Origin: Epithemia pelagica
Taxonomy: Eukaryota; Bacillariophyta; Bacillariophyceae; Surirellales; Surirellaceae
Direction: 5' to 3'
Assembly (NCBI GenBank): GCA_946965045.2
Contig: OX337235.1
Coordinates: 1,116,001 to 1,180,000 of the forward strand
DNA: 64,000 nucleotides
Position numbers and translations under genes: made by a program. Of the stretch, positions 28,665 through 39,507 are shown in pieces (the first letter of the stretch is position 1; the number at the start of each line of letters is the position of its first letter). A model generated the notes under the pieces. The model made no database searches. It worked only from the letters and a program-made list of their open reading frames with translations, and was not told the origin of the DNA.

Positions 28665-30185
28665 TTAGGGCTGCAAACGCAGTACCTTTTCGGTTTCGTT
28701 GCGCATTTTGCAAATGCAACTGCCAAAGTCCTCTTCAAAATAGAAGGTGCAACGATTGGGATCTGCCGTGACGGGACTTTTCCCGCGTGGACCGCGGAGA
28801 TCGACCACTAGGTACTCGTTTGTGTCCACCTCACGATACTTGCCCGTTGTTGGATGAAACCGTGCGAGATGTCGTCCAATTCCAATTCCTTCTTTCAACA
28901 GTTCAAGCGCCCACTTTAATTCGCTGTTGACGTAAAAATCCAACTCCCCCGAAACCACCTTGCCGTTTTGGGTGGCTATTGTGTTTAGCTCAGGGAGGAC
29001 GCTGTTCTTTGGAGGTAAAAGTTTGTTCATCTCTTCGTTGAAAAGCTGTTGGAATGCTGCTTCCTTCGGGAAATTGCCTTGGTCCCTGGACCTTTGTAGC
29101 CCAAGTTGTGACATGGATTCGACAGCCCGGATGACAAGGGCGTCGAGTGTTGCTGGCGCGCTGGTGGCTCGTCCAGGAAAGAAGTAAGCATTGTAATACC
29201 AATTTGCGGCAAGACAGGAAAATCCCCCAGACTCGTTCAGCAAGCCTCTCCGGACAAAGGGAAAAGCTGGGTCGGATGACAAAATCGGGTTCGATTGGAT
29301 ACCCCCCATCAAGTTGTCCACAATCGCTGCCTTGGCAGTATCGGGTAGTTGTCTTGGCTTGGCGAAACAGCGATCGAGATTGCTGATCATGACTGTAGAG
29401 CGAAGGCTGTGCATGGCATCGTTTTCTGTGTAGGCCGGTCTCTTGAAGTTGCTTTGCAGGAGGTAAATCCCCGCAATCACGACACCAATGTGAAAGCGCG
29501 AAGAAGACGAGGCATCGCCGCCCCCCGTGACGTTATTGTTCGAAGGATGGACAATAATCCAGCTCAGGCTCAGGAGGGTATCGCAAAAGCTGCTCCAGTT
29601 CGCCATGCCACCCTGCCATCCTTGAGTATGTAGCTGATAGAGCGTACGGGCTTCCTGCTCGGTGATGTGGGGAGAAATGTGGGGATGGGCATTGAAATGC
29701 ACCGGGGACACTCCCAGAGTCTCGTCGTATGTGGACGCCACAACAATGAAAAGTTTGTCTTTCAAGCCGTACTTGACGATGCTTTTGAAGAGAAAGGACC
29801 ACACCGGCTCGAATCGAGCGGAATATCCGTTTTGGGCCTCGTCAATGAGCAACCACAAGCCGCGGTCCCTCGCCTGGAAGGCCTGGACGGTCTCGTCGCG
29901 ATTGGCCGTCACACCATGGCTTTTGAGTACGTCGAAAATGTCATCTGGAGCGGACGGGGTGTTGACAATGTCAATGGACACAACTTTGTCGCCCGCCTTT
30001 TCCATCTTTTGTCGGAGGAGTTCCAACAGCGACGATTTTCCCGTGGCCGGGGGGCCGCCCACAATCACATACTGACGTGCTCGGGCCAAGGCTTCGACTT
30101 GGCGCAAAAGACCCTCCCGCTGCAAATGCGGCCGCGTCAGGTCGATGCTGTCGGGTTGTAGAATGGCGTCATATCTTCCTGTCAT
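28665..30185 (-). CDS. P-loop ATPase / nuclease-like protein (Crinkler-type)
   Basis: 506 residues. The N-terminal ATPase has Walker A VGGPPATGKSSLLELL (~43-58) and Walker B GLWLLIDEAQNG (~107-118), followed by VVAST. The C-terminal ~120 residues contain SGELDFYVNSELKWALELLK, then EGIGIGRHLARF, YLVVDLRG and a closing cysteine pair. The D...E-x-L pattern with H-x-x-RF matches what I know of the nuclease-like C-terminal domain of Crinkler-type proteins, whose family role is effector or selfish element. It differs from the gene at 11992-13755 in having no WW domain and a different nuclease variant. Intact; no signal peptide. Confidence 0.65.
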   Translation of the reverse strand: MTGRYDAILQPDSIDLTRPHLQREGLLRQVEALARARQYVIVGGPPATGKSSLLELLRQKMEKAGDKVVSIDIVNTPSAPDDIFDVLKSHGVTANRDETVQAFQARDRGLWLLIDEAQNGYSARFEPVWSFLFKSIVKYGLKDKLFIVVASTYDETLGVSPVHFNAHPHISPHITEQEARTLYQLHTQGWQGGMANWSSFCDTLLSLSWIIVHPSNNNVTGGGDASSSSRFHIGVVIAGIYLLQSNFKRPAYTENDAMHSLRSTVMISNLDRCFAKPRQLPDTAKAAIVDNLMGGIQSNPILSSDPAFPFVRRGLLNESGGFSCLAANWYYNAYFFPGRATSAPATLDALVIRAVESMSQLGLQRSRDQGNFPKEAAFQQLFNEEMNKLLPPKNSVLPELNTIATQNGKVVSGELDFYVNSELKWALELLKEGIGIGRHLARFHPTTGKYREVDTNEYLVVDLRGPRGKSPVTADPNRCTFYFEEDFGSCICKMRNETEKVLRLQP

Positions 30186-30980
30186 GGTTCATTGTTGCTG
30201 TTTGAATAGGCAATAGAGACCGAGAGACGGTGTGGTATATTGTAAATGGTGTCGAATCGGCTTTCTCCTGCTGGGGTGTGGGGTACTTTTTGGTATTTTT
30301 TCCCATTAACGTTTGAGTAACATGCGGGGTGCACCACGCCAAAATACAAAATGCCCCACGGCCCTGGACCCTGGACACAGAACGACTGGCTTTATACTTT
30401 GGATCATAGTGGTAGGTAGTCTATGTGGATGGAACTCTACAAAAAAGGTCACTCCTGATAAAATACTTAATATAATAGATGTCGACCATACAATGAAACA
30501 CACCATGACAATACGACGACAGTGTGTGTCTCAAGTGCAAAACACACCATGATCGAACCGAAGGAAATTCGATTCTCTTTGGGGGCGCGAGGAAGAGTGG
30601 GCGAGTACCATGTGGTTCGTTCGACTGTTGTGTGATCCTTTCTCCTCTACTTCCTAGTAGTCTGTAATTTGGCCTTTCCGGGATGTGGCGTGGGATTTGG
30701 AATGGGACAGTGTCGGTCCGGATCAAGGCGTTCCAAAGTAGTTGTTGTTGATTTTGTTGTGTCGATCTGCGCGGATTTCAATGCACGTCACGATACGTAA
30801 ATAGATATATGGAGAGAGAGCCGTTGGATCCCTGTGTCGATCGGTCATGAATTTGGTACGCGAACATGCATGCCTGGACCCCTCCAAAAAATCATTGCAA
30901 GCTATTAGAGCTCCAAATGTCAATGAAAGGACCATACTAGTATGCCCTATTTTATGCAGGAGTAGTAGGAGTAGTAGGTA
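30186..30980. other. intergenic, nothing recognised
   Basis: Upstream region of the ATPase/nuclease-like gene and downstream region of the kelch gene. It contains short frames only and a TAGTAGGAGTAGTAGGAG simple repeat at about 30960. Confidence 0.4.
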
Positions 30981-32222
30981 TTAGTGGCCAGTGCTCGAGA
31001 TACTACCAGGACCAGCTATGAGACGAGCTCGTTTGTTGCTGTGGTTTCTTTGGGAGATGATGCGTTGCGGCTGCTCCCAGAGTCGACAAAAGCACCACGA
31101 ATTTTTGTCCACTAGCGGTAGTGTCGCACAGGACGGATTGCGACTTCCACCCAGTACGGTGACCAGTGGTTGCGGATGGGACACCGCTACCAAACTGCAG
31201 AAAGCCCTGCCATCCCCCAGGGGTGGGAGATTCCACACGCGGTTGCGGTGCGTCGTCGTATCCAAGACTTGCAAGATAGGGCCCACGTTGATACTGTGCA
31301 TTCCCACCACCATCAGACAGGAGCCAAGGGCAACCGCCGCTCCGTGCAGAGTACTTGGAAAGGAAAGTTCCAATTCCGAATGAATGGTCCAGGAACCCTC
31401 CTTTGTCTCGTCCTTGTCACAAGGCTTTGCAAAATCCCAGTACTCTACCGAGTCAAGTTCCTCGTCCTCGCCTTCCGACTCATCGTTCTCTTTGTTGCTG
31501 CCTCCAAGGACAAATATGCGGTTACCAATGACCGCACTGGCACAGAATAGTCGAGGATTGTTCATGGATGGTCCGGCAGTGACTGTGTGGTTCCTGGTAT
31601 CCAGAATATCCACCGACGCTAAGTCTTTCCGAATAAGCCTGCCGTGGAAATCACTATATACCCAGTCCATTCCACCCATTACGACAATATAGCGATCGTG
31701 AACCGCAACCGCACAACATCCTTGTGGAACAGTCGAAAGTCGACAGTTTAACGTCGTCCAATGGTAGCTCTCCTGTGTGCTGCTGCTGCTTGTTGTCGTC
31801 GAAGATGAAGATGATGCTTGCAGTAACTCAGGAACGCCAATCCGTTCGATAATATCAGCGGAGGGACAAAATCCTCCCAAGACATAAATGCTTCCATTGC
31901 ACACAACAGCGGCAGTAGCTTGACGATTCTCGTTCAGACGAGGTCCTTCTCGCTATTGCTTGTTTGATTCTTCCAGATTCAATACAAGAACGGACTTGGA
32001 GGAAGATTGGATTGGACCCTGTCCGCCCAACACAACAACCGATTGTGCCCTGCTGCTGCTAGGAGAGTTTGTGTGGTCCGGCGTGTCGGTACTACAATGA
32101 TTGACAACAACCGAAGCATAGTGCCAACCACTCCTAAGTGGAGGCCAGTTGTTGGAATTCCACTCATCGTCCAAAAGGACAAGGTCCGATTGTCGTGCTT
32201 GTTCGGTCAGTGTCGTGGCCAT
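30981..32222 (-). pseudogene. kelch-repeat protein with in-frame TAG
   Basis: A 413-codon frame from ATG 32222 to the stop at 30981 with one internal TAG at 31953-31951. Both halves are in the same frame. Kelch repeats are seen as SVVVLGGQGP, SIYVLGGFCP, YIVVMGGMDW, RIFVLGGSNK, SCLMVVGM and LVTVLGGSRN, about six blades of a beta-propeller used for protein binding. At the stop, the context is SNKQ-stop-REGPRLNENR, exactly where kelch repeats carry a Trp (W-x-x-GP-x-L), so the TAG is most simply a TGG-to-TAG change. It could be a recent null allele or a sequence error. No suitable intron removes it. Confidence 0.7.
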
Positions 32223-32626
32223 GGTTCCTCAAAACCTTTCTCTTTCGCTTTCTTGGTTCTGAGTTTTGTTGACAGGTTTTGGTTGGCGCCGACAGCTTCT
32301 TCCCAGCTATACTCCAATCAATGTACCATATTGGTCGCACATTTGACGGTGGCTGTATATCCGGGTTGGTTTGAAGCCAGACGGCAAAGAATGTCTGTCG
32401 TGCATTCCATTCCATCTGTCGCCGCCCACACCGACAGACACAATCGAATGCGATGCGGTTGATGGCAAACGAATCTTGGCTCCAGAAATAATCCATATTA
32501 TAATACCATTAATACACCTTACACCTGACATATACCATCTGGAGAGATTCCAACAGAAGCAACAAAGGAGCATAATATAAAGTCGGGAGACTGAGAGGTG
32601 GAACGGCTCTTTTCGGAGATCCAGCA
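32223..32626. promoter_or_regulatory. shared upstream region of divergent genes
   Basis: 404 bases between the divergently oriented kelch gene and phosphate translocator gene. No gene is seen in it; it must contain both promoters. Confidence 0.4.
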
Positions 32627-34521
32627 ATGAAACAAGGCTTGGTGGTGGTTGCTCCTCCTTGGAATTCGTCGCTTGCTTCTTCTTCTTGTTGTTCTTTCTG
32701 GCATCGTTCCATCCGACCGTCGGTTTCCTCACCAACGACCCTTTCTGGTACGACCGGCACCCTTGGTCGTCGTCATCATCCTCGTCGCTGTTGTTCTTGG
32801 ACCGTTGGCTTGATTTGCGGAGCGCTCTGGTTCCAGTCTTCCTCGGCTTGTGGTTTCACTCTCATATCGCCCTTGCAGTCGTCCTCATCGCTCTTGTCAT
32901 CCAAAACACGGTTGGAACGTTTTCGTGGTGGTGGTGGTACCCTTTTACCTAGAATCATGGCATCTTCATCGTCATCATCGTTGCCCTTGGTGGGTGCCAC
33001 TTCTCTGGCTGCCGCGTCCAACACACCATCATCATCACCCTTGGAGGACGACCAACAACAACAAGAACAACCTCCATCGACTTGCCCATCGGAACACCAG
33101 GATATGCACCAAGAGACGAATGAACGACAACCTCTCTTGTCCTCCTCCGGAACACCCACGAATGATACAAGCGGCGCCACCGAAACCAGCTCCTCCTCCT
33201 CCTCACCATCTACACCAGCATCATGGTTTGCCTCCATCAATTGGTTGTTGCTCTTTTACTTTGCCTTGTTTTATGCCGGTAATTATGGCTATTCCATCAC
33301 CAACAAATTGGCCGTCCAACAAGCCATGTTTCCCTTGACCATTTCCACCTTGAATTTTGGCATTGGATTCCTTTCCTATGTTCCCTGGTTGTGGATGGCC
33401 CACCTTCGACCCTGGCCCACCATTACCAAACGCGATTTGTTGCGCTTGTTGCCCGTGGCACTCTTTACGGCTGGATCTCATACCGCCTCGGTCTATGGCT
33501 ATGCCCATGGTTCGGTTTCCTTTGTCAATATTGTCAAAACGGCCGAACCCGTCTTTTGTGCCCTGTTGTCGCAATTTGGCGGCTACGGTCAACCGGTGTC
33601 GCTCGGCAAATGGCTGACCTTGCCCATCATTATTGGCGGTGTCGTGTACGCGTCGCAACACGAATATCACTTTTCCTGGGCTGCCTTGTGGTCCGCCTGT
33701 GTGGCCAATGCCATTGCCGCGATTCGGAGCAATGAAACCAAGGCCTTGTTGCAAACCGCCGGCTTGCAAGACCGCTTGCAAGGGGCGGGCAATCAATTTG
33801 CCGTCACGGCCGCCTTGGGCTTTGCCGCACTCCTACCCTGTGCCCTCATCGTGGAAGGTCCCCGCTATTCTGAACTGGCAGCACTGGTCCGGACCAGTTC
33901 CACCTTGCGTCGGCATGTGGTGGCCGCCTCGTTGTGTTTTTACAGTTACAATGAATTGCGCACCCTCACCTTGAAACAAACCTCGGCCGTGACCGGTTCC
34001 ATTGCCAATACCTTGAAACGAGTCTTGATTGTCATTGTCGTGGCGCTCGTGTTGCGCGAACACTTGACGGGTCCCAAATTACTCGGATGTCTCGTGGCCA
34101 TTGCCGGTGTCTTGTTGTATTCCACCATTGATACCCTGTGGCCGCCACCATCGACCCGCACCAAACCACCACAAGAAGATCCAACAAGAACAACCACCAG
34201 AATCCCCAACAGTCCTTCGACAACGTCTTCGATTACAACTACAGCGACCGATGGTACTTTTGACGACCCCATGCTTCCTCCACCCGTGTGAGTATCTCTT
34301 GCGAAACAACAACAACAACAAAAGATCGCGTTTGTCCGGAATACGATCATGTTCTTTTGGCCATGGCAATTGTGTGTGCTGTGAATGCTTTGTGGTGCGT
34401 TCCCAGTCGTCCTTGTTGTCGCAAGGTGTGTTTTGCCATTGTGGTTTTTGGATTTCCAACTAACACATGTGTGCATTTGTGTTGTTTGTCATGCAGTACT
34501 ACGAAACCAAAGAAAGAATAG
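32627..34521 (+). CDS. plastid phosphate translocator family (TPT/DMT), with a 3' intron
   Basis: Coding parts 32627-34287 and 34497-34521. A long N-terminus includes a signal-like segment ending SACGF (plastid presequence type) and a disordered Ser/Gln-rich stretch. From ~residue 205 follow about nine helices with triose-phosphate/sugar-phosphate translocator hallmarks: FVNIVKTAEPVFCALLSQFG, SNETKALL, SVTGSIANTLKRV-like (SAVTGSIANTLKRVLIVIVV). The uninterrupted frame stops at 34289-34291, but GTGAGT at 34288, CTAAC near 34460 and TGCAG at 34494-34496 define a 209-bp intron. Splicing keeps the frame and ends the protein in VTTKPKKE. The inner-envelope location and exchanged substrate are inferred from the family. 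Confidence 0.8.
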
Positions 34522-34826
34522 CAAGTTGGTTTTACTAAAGAACCAACGATTGATGCGAGAAACGACATAATCCAAAACTGCAATACACTCGCTTTCTCCG
34601 TGTACCTCTGACCAGAGCTTTGACAAACGTCGATTTATAACTCGACGTTGGTCAATCTATACGTTGGATGGCAAATAAAGAGTAGTAACTACACCAAAAC
34701 ATAAAAGGTTGGCAACGAACCAGTTCCCTGTATCTGCAATTTTCTAATTCATATCGGGGTGCCCGCTATATAGGTAGATCTCTCGGGGGTATAGTGTGTC
34801 CGAGAAACCCTCAATATACTACTATA
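34522..34826. other. short convergent intergenic region
   Basis: Lies between the 3' ends of the translocator gene and the long acidic protein. AACGTCGATTTATAACTCGACG near 34626 contains an inverted repeat (CGTCGA/TCGACG) that could form a small hairpin. Confidence 0.35.
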
Positions 34827-37800
34827 CTACACGTCATCGGCAAAGGTAACACTCTTTCGGCGAGGCGGTGGCATTCGTTCCTTTTCTTCTGGTAGGGATC
34901 CATCGTCCACCGTGACTTCCATTAAAGAATATTCTTTGTCGTCTTCGACCGTTACTTCCATCATGGAACCTCCCTCGTCGTCTGTTTCCACGACTTCTTC
35001 GATCCATTCCTCTTCTTCTTCCTCGACCTCCTCCAAAATTGTTTCCTCCAACTTGGTTTTGACTTCTTCCTTGGATTTGGTCGGTCGTTTTTTGCCTCTT
35101 CGTTTCGAGGATGCTGGTTTGGGTACCTTGGTTGCTTTCCTCTCCTTCTTCTCCTTCTTACTGGCGCTGCTCGTTTTGGAGGACTTGGATTTTGAGTCTG
35201 TACCATCTTTGCTCGATTTGCTGCTCTTTTCTTTCTTCTCCTTGATTGGTTTCAGCGATTCTTTTTTCTCACTGGTGGAAGACAATTTTGATTCTTTCTT
35301 GTCTTTGCTTTTCGACTTGCTACTCTTTTCACTTTTGCCACTCTTTTCACTTTTTTCCGTCTTGGCACTCTTTTCCGTCTTTTCGCTCTTTTCGCTCACG
35401 AGGGACTTGGAGGATTCCTTTTTGGAACTGGCCTTGCTGGTCTTGCTCGTTTTGCTCACTTTGCTGAGCTTGCTCAGTTTGCTGCTTTTGCTCACTTTGC
35501 TGTCACCTTTGCTCGCCTTGCTACTCTTGCTGGTACTACTGCTCTTATTGGCCTTTTTCTTGTCGCCCTTCTTCTCTTTGGAAGCATCCTTGGCCTTTTT
35601 CTTGGAGTCCTCCTTGGATGATTTTTCCTCGGGAATAACCTCCCTCGTTGATTCCTCCTTATGAGTCTCCTCCATGACAACGTCCTTTGTTGACTCCTTA
35701 AGGGTCTCCATTTCTTTGAGAACATCCTCCGTTGACTCCACGTGGGAATCCTCCTTTGGTAGGACATCAGGAACGTTTTGCTCTATTGTTGCTTTCGTTT
35801 CTTCTGTAGGTTCTTCATTTGGTGTTATTTCTTCAATCTTTGGAGCTTCTTTTGGCTCGGAATCCTCGATAGGCGCTTCGTCGGGCCTTTCCTCTTCAGG
35901 ATCCTCACGCTCGACCTCCATTTCTTCCTCGATACTGTCTGCTACAGGAGAGAACTTGGCTGCTGGTGGATCCGTGGAACTCCTTCGTTGTGCTTTTTGG
36001 AATGTCGTTGGTGTTGTTGGTGGGTCGACTGGTAGTCCCTGCCGGAGCGCCTCGAGCGATGACAAATGGCCACCGCTATCATTCAAACGTTCCGCATGTC
36101 TGTTTGTGGGCGAATTGTTATTGGCGTTGAGCAAGTAGTGGTCCATTGTGATGACGGAAACTTCATCGTCAAAGGTTGAAATCTTTGACATGACCCGTCT
36201 CACTGGGGCCAGTTCATCGTCCGACGACGATGATGACGACGAAGATGAGGAGGAAGATGATGAAGACGAGGAAGACGACGATGAGGAGGACTCTGAAGAG
36301 GACTCTGAAGATGATGAAGACGAGGAGGAAGACGAAGAAGATTCACCCTCGTCGTTTTGGTCTCTCAATGTGGAATCTTTCCTGACTTCGCCACTCAGGG
36401 ATTGCGTCAATGGTGTTGCATTCGCAGGGTCAGCCACGGGGGGCTTCGAAAAGGATTTTCCCCAATCGTCATCTTTGTTGGCACTTTGTCGTGAGTTGGC
36501 CCTGGAATCCTTATTGGAGTCCACTTCAGTTTCATCGTTCTCAATGGTATTTGACTGTCCCGCCTCTTCTGTTGCGTTCGTGGGATCATCTGTCTCCGTC
36601 TCCGCCACATTGTTCTGCGAATGGTGTTCGTCCGTCACCTTCTGCAACTCCTCCGCCTCGGGTTGCTCTTCATTAGCATCAAGATGATCATCAGCTTTGT
36701 CAAATCTTTCCTCGGAAGAGCTGTCACTGTCATCTGATGATAGAGATCCTGATCCTAATGGGTTGCTTTCTGCTTTCTTCTCCACTTTGGTGACCTCTGT
36801 GTCTTTGCCGGTATCTTGTTCTGCCCTTTGCTCTTTGCAAGTGACAACCTGTGCTTGCCGTTCCATTTTGTGAGAATCATCTTCTTTACTCAACGAATCC
36901 GACTGGGAGGTGCTCGATCCATGGCTTGACAGTTTTGATTCTTCCGTCACATCCTGTTCATCTATGTCCTTTTCCAAATCTTGTTGCAGCTCGTGTCGTT
37001 CATTTTCGACCTCGTCGTCCTGGCCATCAATGCTGTCGACAGGGCTTTCGTCCTCGTCATCAGAAATTTCTTTGGAAACCACCGATGCTTTGATGTTATC
37101 GTGATCTTCTTGTCCTTTGGGTTCATCTTGTGAGTCGTCGGCATCTTCGCTATCAGAAGCTTCGTCTTTCTCATCCGAAACTATAGATGCTGCGACGTTG
37201 TTATCATCTTCTTCCACTTGAGGTTCATCTTGTACATCGCTGATATCCTCCTCATCAGAAGCTTCGTCCTTCTCATCCGAAACTATCGAGCCTTCGATGT
37301 TGTCATCGTCGTCTTCCACTTGAGCTTCATCTGTTTCTTCTTTCATATCCTCATCGTCGGAAACTTCGTCCTTCTGTTGATCCGAAACAATTGATGCTTC
37401 GATTTTGTCATCTTCAATGTGGCTATCATTATCAGATCTAAAGCTTTTAGCTTCCTCGTCCAGACCTCGCGTATCTTGTATAGCCTCTTCTTGGTCATTT
37501 TCCACTTCAGCGTCTTCTTCATGTGCGACTTGTTGTTCCTGAAACGTCGCTATAGGCTCCTCTTCCCCTTCAGAGTCAATTTCGTCTTGATCGGTCGTCA
37601 TGGCTTCAGCCCCCACATCCAAGCCATCCTCATCCACACTGCTTTCCTCACTTTCCTGAGAACCAAGAGTAGATCGACCTTCATTTGTTGCGTCTTCTTC
37701 GGCAACGTTGGCCACCGGTTCTTGATAGTCTCTGTTTCCTTCTTCAAAGCCCTCCGCCACGTTTTCAATTTCGTCTTCCTCATTTTCTTCCTTGTTTTCA

Positions 37801-39307
37801 TCCTCGTCTGTCATTGCCTGCTGAAAGCTTTCTTGAGCCTCTTCCACGACGTCATCTGCGTTATCCTCGTCCTCATCATCCATCGCAACCTCCGGTTCAA
37901 GGTCATCCACAACGTCTTCTATTTGGCTTCCCTCCTTGTCCTCATCATCTGCCCCTTCATCCCCTTCGGTTGCTTCTTCTGGCACATACATGTCAGGACT
38001 GCTTCTCTGGGAGTCATTGGTCTCGGGTTGTTCCAGACTTAGATCCTGGGATTGTGTCTCGGCCGAGTGAGATTCCCCCGTCTCGACGGGTGTGTCCACG
38101 GTCGAGGATGACGTGGATGCGGCAGAGGGAACAGTCGTTGGCATATCTGCTCCAAAGCCCTCATCGTCCTTGTGGGCGACTTGCTCGGTGGAGGTGGAAA
38201 GATGCTTGCCGTCGCCATCCTCGGGAGGCACCGAAAAGCTTTCGATTGTACTCGGTGGAGCTTCCTCTTCAACTGTACTGGTCTCGACCAGCAACGGCAC
38301 CGACGTTGGTGGAGCTTTTTCCGCTCCCGACGACGCAGAAGAGGACGACGACGATGAGGAGGAGGACGAACAACTACTGTCATCGTCATCATGGTTGCCT
38401 CGGCCTCGGGCCTTGGGGCTGAGCTGCATATCCGGGGGCGGTGCTCGCTGGGGCACGGTGAAGAAAAGGATAGGCTTGGTTTTCTCCGGTGCAATCTTGA
38501 TATCGACACTGGCCACTTCCTCTGTCTTGTTGGTGGGAGGAGGATTGCTTGATTCGACAAAGTCTTGTTGCTGGGGCGCAATTGGTTGGGGTGTCGGTGA
38601 CGACAAATCCTTTTGAGGTGGAGCATGGGTGGTAACTGATGGTGGTGCTGGAGAACGCGGTGGTGGCATCGATTGTTGTTCTTGTTGTTGCACTGATGGA
38701 GCTGGTGATCGACGGGGACTGTTTTGAGCAATAGGTGGTTCTCCATTCGTCAATGCCAGAGGCTTGGACGATTGTTGTTGTTGCCGTTGAGGCGGCGAAC
38801 CTTGTTCTTGTTGTGGTTGGCGTCGTTGTTGTGGTTGCTGTTGTGGTTGTTGCTGTTGCTGTGGTGGTTGTGGACGCGGTTGTCGACTGGACGGTGACAA
38901 AGGAGGACCGTTTGGGGGGCTGTTGGGGAATGGTGGGGGTCCATTCCTCGACGCCAAGGGCTTGGGTGATCGATGCGGCGTATGTGCTTGATGTTGTTGT
39001 TGCTGTTGTTGCACCGGTGAAGGTGGTGGTTGTGACTGTCGTTGTTGCTGTTGCTGCTGCTGCTGTGGTCGTGGCGCAGGAGACGCAGGCGCTGGTGCAT
39101 TCAAAGGGCGCGATGATGGTGGACGGTTCTGCATGGTTTCGTTTCCACGACGTTGCTGTGAGGGTGAAGGAGGAGGCCCACGTTGGTTCTGATTGTTAAT
39201 GTTGTTGTTGTTCCGGTTGGAGCTATTATTGCCATTGGTAAGGAGCAGTGGTCCTTGTTGTTGCTGTTGTCGTTGTGGTCGTTGTTGCTGCTGTTGTGAT
39301 CGTTGTT
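34827..39307 (-). CDS. C-terminal part of a giant J-domain protein (disordered, acidic, Lys/Ser repeats)
   Basis: The frame is open from the N gap to the stop at 34827 (about 1,490 codons). An ATG at 39134 exists, but the frame continues upstream of it with the same Gln/Pro/Asn composition, and LLLTNG before that ATG matches the repeated LALTNGEPP phrase after it, so 39134 is not the real start. Zones in order: Pro/Gln-rich; very acidic Asp/Glu with repeated IVSDEKDEASD units; a run of more than 25 Ser; a Lys/Ser zone of SKSSK, SKLSK and SEKTEKS units; and an acidic end with a final PPPRRKSVTFADDV. No catalytic domain. Probably one gene with the J-domain part across the gap. Confidence 0.7.
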
Positions 39308-39507
39308 NNNNNNNNNNNNNNNNNNNNNNNNNNNNNNNNNNNNNNNNNNNNNNNNNNNNNNNNNNNNNNNNNNNNNNNNNNNNNNNNNNNNNNNNNNNNN
39401 NNNNNNNNNNNNNNNNNNNNNNNNNNNNNNNNNNNNNNNNNNNNNNNNNNNNNNNNNNNNNNNNNNNNNNNNNNNNNNNNNNNNNNNNNNNNNNNNNNNN
39501 NNNNNNN
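39308..39507. other. assembly gap, exactly 200 N
   Basis: A run of 200 N inside coding sequence. The round number implies a placeholder of unknown true length, which is why the two flanking coding frames do not match in phase. Confidence 0.99.

Noticed and set aside
31940-31990. Short intron removing the TAG in the kelch gene
   Set aside because: The only acceptor would need an intron of under 40 nt and would delete a conserved beta strand; TGG-to-TAG is simpler.
39101-39134. ATG at 39134 as start of an independent 1,435-residue gene
   Set aside because: The frame is open upstream to the N gap with the same composition and repeated phrases, so it is an internal Met of a gapped gene.
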